Shown: positions 1 through 5,044 of the stretch, piece after piece
How the letters are laid out: the number at the start of each line of letters is the position of its first letter
Position numbering within the stretch: the first letter of the stretch is position 1
Source: an uncultured Opitutia bacterium
GTDB lineage: Bacteria > Verrucomicrobiota > Verrucomicrobiia > Opitutales > Opitutaceae
Assembly: GCA_903938935.1 (NCBI GenBank)
Contig: CAJAFD010000355.1
Coordinates: 1-8,183 of the forward strand
Direction of reading: 5' to 3'
DNA length: 8,183 nucleotides
Notes under the pieces: generated by a model
Told to the model about the DNA's origin: nothing
Databases searched by the model: none
Seen by the model: only the letters and a program-made list of their open reading frames with translations
Translations under genes and position numbers: made by a program

Positions 1-1216
1 AAAGTGGCAGAAGATGGCGGTGGCCAATATTGAGATGACTGCTGAGTGAGAAGCCGCCGTAAATTAGGGCTAGCACCAGTAAGGGCGTGAAGCGGTAAAG
101 CATGGTTCGCCCGAGGCCTAGTTGACGGGCTGCGACGAGGCTGAGCGGCAACGCGACGAGCAGTGAGACGGTGGATTTATAAAGAAAGGCTAAAGGAAAA
201 AACTTAACCCATCCGAAGTTGCTATAGTCACCGTCGAGGTAAGCCGCGCGTGCGCTTGAGGTGGTGATCACATAAGAAAAGCCGTAAAGAAATGCTTCAG
301 GTAGCGCTTCTATTTTACGGAGGGCGTCTATTATCACAGCCCAAGTTCCGATGTTGGCATTGATCATGGCCCACGGCATGATGAAGCTTTCGGCTGGGGG
401 AAGGGCAGTGCTAAAAGCGCTATACCGAAATCCGTAAAATCCCCAGATCACGAGCCCAGCGACCAAACCTTGGCATCCAGCTGACAGCGCGGCTGCGCCT
501 ATTTTCGCTATTTTACTTTTAAAATGTAGTCCGAAAAGCACGAGAGGCTGCGGAGCCAAGGCTCGCACTAGGGCGGTCAGTACGAACATGGGAATCAGCA
601 GCACGGCAGAAAATTTAGCCACCAAAGCGAGACCGAAAACGACGGCGCTCAACAACCAGATGCGGTATCGTGAATCATGCAGGTGCCACCACCAAGCTCC
701 TATGCTTGCCAGCATAAAAAATGTCATGCAGGCGTCCGAGGTAATGAGTGCGCCGTGCGCCAAGAAGTTAGGACAAAGCGCGTAAAACAAGAGCGAGACT
801 AAGCCTCCAGCTTGGCCAAATAGCCGGCGCGACCAGAGGTATATAAGCAGTCCGGTAGCTACACTAAATAGAGCAATCATGGCTCGACCGCCGAGGAGCT
901 GAGTGCGATAAGGCGGTTGGCCAGTATTGTAGAAAAATTGGTAGCCGATGATCCAAGCGTTGGAGTTGCGCCAATCTTCGATGTTTTTTTCGATCGATGG
1001 AAATGAGGCGTCGGAAAGCCAGGCGGGAATTGCGGCCCAACGTTGGGGCAGATTGCCGTTTTCGGGCTGGAGTCGGTAGTCGTTATATTTCCAATAAGAA
1101 AGACCGCCCGCGAGATGGACGATTTCGTCGGAGGTGGTGCCGTGATTACTTTTGCTTGTGACTGCTAGGGCGAAGTGAATCAGCAGAATAGCGGTGACGA
1201 TCCAGCGGGAAATCAT
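1..1216 (-). CDS. PMT/ArnT-like GT-C glycosyltransferase (partial, C-terminus beyond left edge)
   Basis: Multi-pass inner-membrane enzyme expected to transfer a sugar from a polyprenyl-phosphate carrier to an acceptor on the periplasmic side (GT39/PMT_2-type family). I translated 405 codons from ATG 1216; the frame is open to the window edge, so the 3' end is missing. Family marks: an N-terminal membrane helix (about residues 4-20), then the first outer loop with the acidic pair D30-E31, where PMT and ArnT carry their catalytic Asp; PNFLAHGALITSD (149-161) with a second Asp; KFSAVLLIP (201-209); a conserved stretch at 311-350 ending in a membrane helix; NIGHRHLLP (396-404), a common signature of bacterial members. 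About eight or more hydrophobic helices are visible. The ATG overlaps the stop of the upstream GtrB-like gene as ATGA, so translation is probably coupled. Family assignment is strong; sugar and acceptor are unknown. Confidence 0.88.
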   Translation of the reverse strand, partial: MISRWIVTAILLIHFALAVTSKSNHGTTSDEIVHLAGGLSYWKYNDYRLQPENGNLPQRWAAIPAWLSDASFPSIEKNIEDWRNSNAWIIGYQFFYNTGQPPYRTQLLGGRAMIALFSVATGLLIYLWSRRLFGQAGGLVSLLFYALCPNFLAHGALITSDACMTFFMLASIGAWWWHLHDSRYRIWLLSAVVFGLALVAKFSAVLLIPMFVLTALVRALAPQPLVLFGLHFKSKIAKIGAAALSAGCQGLVAGLVIWGFYGFRYSAFSTALPPAESFIMPWAMINANIGTWAVIIDALRKIEALPEAFLYGFSYVITTSSARAAYLDGDYSNFGWVKFFPLAFLYKSTVSLLVALPLSLVAARQLGLGRTMLYRFTPLLVLALIYGGFSLSSHLNIGHRHLLPL

Positions 1217-2184
1217 TTTTGCGGAGATCGCGAGGCTTTGATTAAAAATACGGGACGTTGTTTCACTTCATCGTAAACGCGGGCCAAGTATTCGCCCAGT
1301 ATTCCGATGCCGATAAGTTGAACGCCTCCCAAAAATGTTACGATGGTGATCAATGTAGTAAAACCAGTCTGCGCAGTTTCGACCCCGAGTAGGCGTTTGA
1401 TCACGAAAAATAGTCCAAGCGCAAACCCGAGGCTGCTGATGCCCAGACCCGTGTAGGTGAGGACACGGAGCGGCAGGTAGGAAAAACTGAACACGCCATC
1501 GAGCGCGTAGCGGATGAGACGTCCGAAGGATTGCTTGGCTGGGCCCGCCGCGCGGGCTTGCCGGTCGTAGAATACGTCCGCCGTGTTGAACCCGATCCAA
1601 GCACGGAGGCCGGGGAAGAAACGATTACGCTCCGGCAACGTACTGAATGCCGCGAGGGCGTGCCGACCGATCAGGCCGAAGGTGCCGCTGTTGGATTCGA
1701 TTGGATAATCGGTGAGTGAACCAAAAATACGGTGAAACAAATCGAAGCCCGCCCGGCGCAGCCCGCTCTCCGCGCGCGATCGTCGCACAGCGCGCACGAC
1801 CTCTGCGCCTGCGAGCCAAGCGGCTACAAGCTCGGGAATGAGCTCGGGTGGATCCTGGAGATCGGCATCGAGCGTGACGACGGCATCGGCCTGGGTGGCG
1901 TCGGCATGACTGAGGCCGGCGGCGAGGGCGGCTTGAAAACCGAAGTTGCGGGACAGTTCGACGAGTTCCCAACGCGGATCGAGGGTAGCTTGGGCGCGAA
2001 TCAGCGCTGCCGAGTGGTCGCGACTGCCGTCGTCGACGAGAATGGCGCGCCATGCGCATGGCGACGAAGCGGTGGCAAATAGCGCATTGAGACGCATAAA
2101 AAGTTCGGGCAATACAGCCTCTTCGTTAAAGACGGGAATCACGAGGGCAACCGAGGGCAGTGTAGTGGAGGGCGTCATGTTCAC
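1213..2184 (-). CDS. GtrB/ArnC-like polyprenyl-phosphate glycosyltransferase (GT2, membrane-anchored)
   Basis: Family 2 glycosyltransferase of 323 residues, typical length for the GtrB/ArnC/DPM-like group, which moves a sugar from a nucleotide donor to undecaprenyl phosphate at the cytoplasmic face. GT-A motifs: VIPVFNEE (15-22), DDGSRD (51-56), DADLQDPP (106-113, metal/nucleotide DxD-type), RNRFFPGLRAWIGF (186-199), and a basic segment 208-220. Two C-terminal membrane helices follow (about 241-262 and 275-297), then GEYLARVYDEVKQRP (297-311), the usual tail. The chosen start is GTG at 2184, which shares GTGA with the stop of the upstream GT-C gene and has an AGGG 10 nt upstream; the ATG two codons later (2178) is an alternative. 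It ends in an ATGA overlap with the next gene, a PMT-like enzyme that could use its lipid-linked product. The sugar is not deducible. Confidence 0.92.
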   Translation of the reverse strand: MNMTPSTTLPSVALVIPVFNEEAVLPELFMRLNALFATASSPCAWRAILVDDGSRDHSAALIRAQATLDPRWELVELSRNFGFQAALAAGLSHADATQADAVVTLDADLQDPPELIPELVAAWLAGAEVVRAVRRSRAESGLRRAGFDLFHRIFGSLTDYPIESNSGTFGLIGRHALAAFSTLPERNRFFPGLRAWIGFNTADVFYDRQARAAGPAKQSFGRLIRYALDGVFSFSYLPLRVLTYTGLGISSLGFALGLFFVIKRLLGVETAQTGFTTLITIVTFLGGVQLIGIGILGEYLARVYDEVKQRPVFLIKASRSPQK

Positions 2185-3794
2185 GAAGTATCAGCCCTGG
2201 CGCGGACCAACATGAAGCTAAGGATGGCACCGAGAAGAGCGAGGGCAAGCGCGGGGGATACAGTCGAGCGGTCGGCGACGAAGGCGAGTTGGTGCTGGAT
2301 TTTTGTTAGAAGATTACCGAGTGCAATTTGGTTATAGCTGTTAAAAATTTCGTTAAGTGCTCCGTGTGGGTAAATCCAGCGAGCTAAGGCGTAGCTTTGC
2401 GCGGCAAAATGCAGCCCGATTCCGGCTGTAAAATCGAAAGCTAGACCTGTCGCAAGAGCTAGTTTCCAGGATCGAGTGAGGGACTTCCAGCGACTGGCTA
2501 GGAACGCTAGACTCAGAATAACCAACGGCTGAAGGCAGATGTGGGTCAGGCCCCAAGTGTCGCGTTCACCGTGGACTGCTATACTGATCACCACGACCGC
2601 AGTGATCGCTAAGACCCACTTAATTTTTGCCGCGCGCAGAATCTCGCGCGCGAGGACCACGGTCGCGATGGTGCCGCAGGCGAAGGGGAAATTAAGTTGA
2701 TAAAATTGGAAGAACCCATCGCGGACGTAGCCCCATCGGGTGGGCTGTGCGATTAATGTGTCATCGATTTGACGTAAAACATGAGGGACGAATGTATCGC
2801 GTAGATTTAGCAAAATCCTCATCAGCTGGTCGCTGAAATTCGAGGCGCTGGAGGTCACGCTGGTATTCGTTAAAAATGTGCCGTTTAAACTATAGTGGCT
2901 CATCGACCATAAAAACCAGGTTGATAGAATCAGGGCGCCAACCCAGACGCCGCCTAAAGTTGAACGCCACCATGCCGGATCGCACCGGTGATTCCAACCT
3001 CGCACGCACCACGCGCCCGCCAATACGACCGCAGCTGGTCCAGCCGAGTAGTGTGTAAGCAGTGCCACTGCTAGACTCGCCGCAAAGAGACCAGGCCCCC
3101 ACTGCGGCGCACGGGCATCTTGGCAGCGGAGAAAAAAATAGAGTGCAGCTAGGACGCCAGCAGCCGCGGGCAGTTTGGTCCAGGCAAACGTGGCGTTTTG
3201 CACGAAGAGGGGATTAACCGCGAGCAGGACGCAAAAAACGGCCATCGCTCGGGCACCGCCAAAACGACGCGCCAAAAGAGCAGCCGGGAAAAAAGCCAAA
3301 CTGGATAGCAGCGTGGAGCACAGCTGATAAGACGCGAAACTGACCTCGGTGCTCGTCAACAGCGCGCCGGTGATAACATTAGCTAGCGGTGGCCGTGCAG
3401 GTAGTTGGTAGATGCCGAGGAAACGGGTTTCGAGTGAACCCCGCTCAAGAAAAAACCGTGTCCGCTCCCAATGTTCGAACCAATCACCGCTCCAGCCGCC
3501 TCCGGAGTAGCTGACGATAAAACTCAACCACACGACGCACCAAAGAGAGATTAAAACTTGGCTAAGCAGGAGATGGCGTGCTTCGACGTCACGCAGGGCT
3601 TTTCGCAACGACGCCCGAGCGAAGAATATGCCGGCGAAAATAAGCGCGGGCGTGAAGGCGAGAAAGACCGTCGGTAAGCTGAGGACATAAATCGTCCAAG
3701 CATAGAGCCAGAGCGCGACTGTAGTAATTACCCCGGCGCTGAGCAGCGTTTCAGCTGGGTCGAGCGGTTCTGACCGCGGTCGGATTATACTCAC
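2181..3794 (-). CDS. Large polytopic membrane protein, probable GT-C-fold glycosyltransferase
   Basis: Membrane protein of 537 residues with roughly a dozen hydrophobic helices. It resembles GT-C enzymes of the RgtA-D/ArnT-like kind: after the first helices a loop holds GDWFEHWERTRFF (103-115), whose D104 and E107 are candidate catalytic or metal-binding acids, followed by RPPLANVITGALL (134-146), then a run of helices with FVQNATFAWTKLP (197-209) and HYSAGPAAV (248-256). The central outer loop (about 300-365) is hydrophilic, and the C-terminal helices are at about 392-460 and 513-531. The start is GTG at 3794, sharing GTGA with the stop of the 88-residue gene; there is no in-frame ATG until codon 184, deep inside the hydrophobic part, which supports GTG. 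It ends in another GTGA overlap with the GtrB-like gene. The GT-C call rests on topology and position within a glycosyltransferase operon; an O-antigen-ligase-like or other membrane role is not excluded. Confidence 0.72.
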   Translation of the reverse strand: MSIIRPRSEPLDPAETLLSAGVITTVALWLYAWTIYVLSLPTVFLAFTPALIFAGIFFARASLRKALRDVEARHLLLSQVLISLWCVVWLSFIVSYSGGGWSGDWFEHWERTRFFLERGSLETRFLGIYQLPARPPLANVITGALLTSTEVSFASYQLCSTLLSSLAFFPAALLARRFGGARAMAVFCVLLAVNPLFVQNATFAWTKLPAAAGVLAALYFFLRCQDARAPQWGPGLFAASLAVALLTHYSAGPAAVVLAGAWCVRGWNHRCDPAWWRSTLGGVWVGALILSTWFLWSMSHYSLNGTFLTNTSVTSSASNFSDQLMRILLNLRDTFVPHVLRQIDDTLIAQPTRWGYVRDGFFQFYQLNFPFACGTIATVVLAREILRAAKIKWVLAITAVVVISIAVHGERDTWGLTHICLQPLVILSLAFLASRWKSLTRSWKLALATGLAFDFTAGIGLHFAAQSYALARWIYPHGALNEIFNSYNQIALGNLLTKIQHQLAFVADRSTVSPALALALLGAILSFMLVRARADTS

Positions 3795-4057
3795 GGCAAG
3801 TCCATGTTAATCGAGCCAGCTTTCGCCGCCTCCCACAGAAAGACAGTGGTGCATACCAACGAGACAAAGGTAAAAATCACATGCAAATAAATGGTCGCAT
3901 AAAAACTAAAGCGGTCGCGATCACGTTCGTGAATGGTCATTCTGGAGCGGATTTTTCCTGTTTTCAGGGCTCGACGCACCAAGTAAGCGTTGAACAGCGC
4001 CATTAAGATCATGGCCACCGCCGCGACGATGAGTTTCTGCGGGGAGGGCGAGGTCAT
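3791..4057 (-). CDS. Small two-helix membrane protein of unknown function
   Basis: I do not recognise this 88-residue protein. It has two hydrophobic helices, about 9-27 and 53-75, joined by a strongly basic loop (R28, R29, K32, K35, R37, R39, R45, R47, R49). By the positive-inside rule the loop is cytoplasmic and both ends face the periplasm. No cysteine pair, lipobox or catalytic motif is evident. It lies 35 nt downstream of the DPM1-like gene and shares a 4-nt GTGA overlap with the following GT-C-like gene, so it is translated in step with that protein and may assist or anchor a glycosyltransferase. It is too short, and has too few helices, to be a typical GtrA flippase (about 120 residues, four helices). 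The ribosome-binding signal is poor: a GAGG 14 nt upstream of ATG 4057. That it is a real gene is likely from its tight fit in the operon; its function is open. Confidence 0.75.
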   Translation of the reverse strand: MTSPSPQKLIVAAVAMILMALFNAYLVRRALKTGKIRSRMTIHERDRDRFSFYATIYLHVIFTFVSLVCTTVFLWEAAKAGSINMDLP

Positions 4058-4092
4058 GCTGGTTAACTTAGCCTCGGCCCCGTGGGATTCTT

Positions 4093-4782
4093 TTACCGGA
4101 AAAAATTATATTTCAAAATCGCCCAGAGGGCGCGGAAGCCGTCGCGCCAACCGATTTTTTTACCTTCGGCGTAGGTGCGTCCGTAGTAGCTGATGCCGAC
4201 TTCGTAGATGGCGATGTCGAGTTTCGAAATTTTCGCGGTGATCTCCGGTTCAAAGCCGAAGCGGTTCTCCTCAATGGTAATTTTCTGAATGATTTCGCGG
4301 CGGAAAACTTTATAGCACGTTTCCATGTCCGTGAGGTTGAGGTTGGTCGCCATGTTGGAGAGCAACGTGAGGAATTTGTTGCCGACCATGTGCCAGAAAT
4401 AAACGACGCGGTGCGCGTCGCCGCCAGAGAAGCGGGAGCCGAAAACAACGTCGGCTTTGCCATCGATGATGGGTTTGAGGAGGCGCGGGTATTCTTGCGG
4501 GTCGTATTCGAGGTCGGCGTCTTGGATGATGACGGCGTCGCCGGTGGCGGCCGCGATGCCGCTGCGCAGGGCGGCGCCTTTGCCTTGGTTGACCTCGTGG
4601 TAGATGATTTTGGTGACGAGTGGGGCAATCTCGGTGCGAAGCAGGTCGCGGGTGCCGTCACGCGAGCAATCGTCGACGATGATGATTTCCTTGTCAGCCA
4701 CAGGCGCGGCGCGGACCCGGTCTACGATGGCGCGAATGGTCTTGGTCTCGTTGTAACAAGGTATGACGATGGAGAGTTTCAT
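4093..4782 (-). CDS. DPM1-like GT2 glycosyltransferase (polyprenyl-phosphate sugar synthase type)
   Basis: Soluble family 2 glycosyltransferase of 229 residues, the size of a catalytic domain alone, like DPM1 enzymes without membrane helices. Likely reaction: transfer of a hexose (mannose or glucose in known relatives) from a nucleotide sugar to polyprenyl phosphate on the cytoplasmic face. Motifs in order: IVIPCYNE (5-12), VDDCSRDGT (36-44), NQGKGAALRSG (65-75), QDADLEYDP (87-95, the DxD-type acids), FGSRF (114-118), TDMETCYKVFRR (151-162), NRFGFEPEI (173-181) and YYGRTYAEGKKI (199-210). It is the promoter-proximal gene of the leftward operon. ATG 4782 is the natural start because the first beta strand begins at residue 3; no clear Shine-Dalgarno sequence precedes it. 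The 88-residue membrane protein and a GT-C-like protein follow. Very close homologues are often annotated simply as glycosyltransferase family 2. Confidence 0.93.
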   Translation of the reverse strand: MKLSIVIPCYNETKTIRAIVDRVRAAPVADKEIIIVDDCSRDGTRDLLRTEIAPLVTKIIYHEVNQGKGAALRSGIAAATGDAVIIQDADLEYDPQEYPRLLKPIIDGKADVVFGSRFSGGDAHRVVYFWHMVGNKFLTLLSNMATNLNLTDMETCYKVFRREIIQKITIEENRFGFEPEITAKISKLDIAIYEVGISYYGRTYAEGKKIGWRDGFRALWAILKYNFFR

Positions 4783-4843
4783 GCTTGGCTATGAGCCCAC
4801 GCTAGGCTGAGGCGAGGCAGGGGGAAGTCTTTTTCACGCTCAA

Positions 4844-4858
4844 TGTGTCGGCCACACA
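4844..4858. repeat. Short perfect inverted repeat, possible operator
   Basis: TGTGT-CGGCC-ACACA: five-base arms around a five-base centre, 62 nt upstream of the start codon of the DPM1-like gene and 186 nt upstream of the heme-protein start. The symmetry is visible in the sequence. A regulator-binding role is only inferred from its place between divergent genes, and short dyads occur by chance. Confidence 0.25.
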
Positions 4859-4910
4859 ATGAGCTATTTGATGAAGGCACGGCTACATGCTCTTGCGGGA
4901 AGAATTCAAG

Positions 4911-4927
4911 TGAATGTTCTTAATTCA
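4911..4927. repeat. Short perfect inverted repeat, possible operator
   Basis: TGAAT-GTTCTTA-ATTCA: five-base arms around a seven-base AT-rich centre, in the middle of the divergent intergenic region. A wider overlapping symmetry, GAATT at 4902-4906 against AATTC at 4922-4926, shares its right arm. The size and spacing suit a dimeric repressor or response-regulator site, but no known consensus was recognised and chance is possible. Confidence 0.25.
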
Positions 4928-4985
4928 GGCGTGATAAGGCTCGGCCCCAGCCTTGACTCAGTTTCGAGCGGGCAAAGTGTTCTGC

Positions 4986-5035
4986 AGGCGCGGAGCAAAA
5001 TCCCTTCGCTCCTGCCTCCGTCACGCGTCTTTTTT
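4986..5035 (+). promoter_or_regulatory. Candidate leader hairpin and T tract upstream of the heme-protein gene
   Basis: An imperfect stem-loop is formed by AGGC (4986-4989) and GGAGC (4992-4996) pairing with GCTCC (5008-5012) and GCCT (5014-5017), with a small internal loop and an 11-nt terminal loop. A run of six T (5030-5035) follows 12 nt later, just before ATG 5045. If the transcript starts upstream, this could be a leader or attenuator-like element. The gap between stem and T tract is too long for a standard intrinsic terminator, so the role is tentative. No Shine-Dalgarno sequence lies between the T tract and the ATG. Confidence 0.25.
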
Positions 5036-5044
5036 GTCCGTTTC

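Larger units (their letters stand above)
4783..5044. promoter_or_regulatory. Divergent intergenic region between the two operons
   Basis: These 262 nt separate the start codons of the leftward glycosyltransferase operon and the rightward heme-protein operon, so both promoters should lie here. I found no convincing sigma-70 pair on either strand: TTGACT at 4953-4958 has no good -10 at 16-18 nt, and GATAAG at 4933-4938 has no good -35. An open frame in phase with the heme protein extends left to an ATG at 4859, but the signal peptide begins at 5045, so I treat 4859-5044 as non-coding. The region holds two short dyads and a hairpin with a downstream T tract, listed separately. That promoters lie here is inferred from gene layout. 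Confidence 0.55.

Noticed and set aside
588..785. Plus-strand 65-codon frame inside the left-edge GT-C gene.
   Set aside because: It is antisense to the strongly supported PMT/ArnT-like frame and has no motif of its own.
1625..2082. Open frames on both strands overlapping the GtrB-like gene (144 and 116 codons).
   Set aside because: They lie in the most GC-rich part of a well-supported GT2 gene and give Arg- or Gly-rich low-quality sequence without motifs.
4390..4794. Plus-strand frame of 134 codons opposite the DPM1-like gene.
   Set aside because: It is antisense to a gene with all GT2 motifs; the Asp/Val-rich translation reflects the reverse complement of that gene.
4953..4981. TTGACT as a possible -35 box for the rightward operon.
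   Set aside because: At 16-18 nt spacing the downstream hexamers (such as AGTGTT) do not resemble a -10 box.
4859..5044. N-terminal 62-residue extension of the heme-protein reading frame.
   Set aside because: It would place a good signal peptide internally and has no recognisable domain; the start at 5045 explains the protein better.
5018..5044. T tract after the hairpin as an intrinsic terminator.
   Set aside because: The T run begins 12 nt after the stem and the stem is imperfect, so a standard Rho-independent terminator is unlikely.
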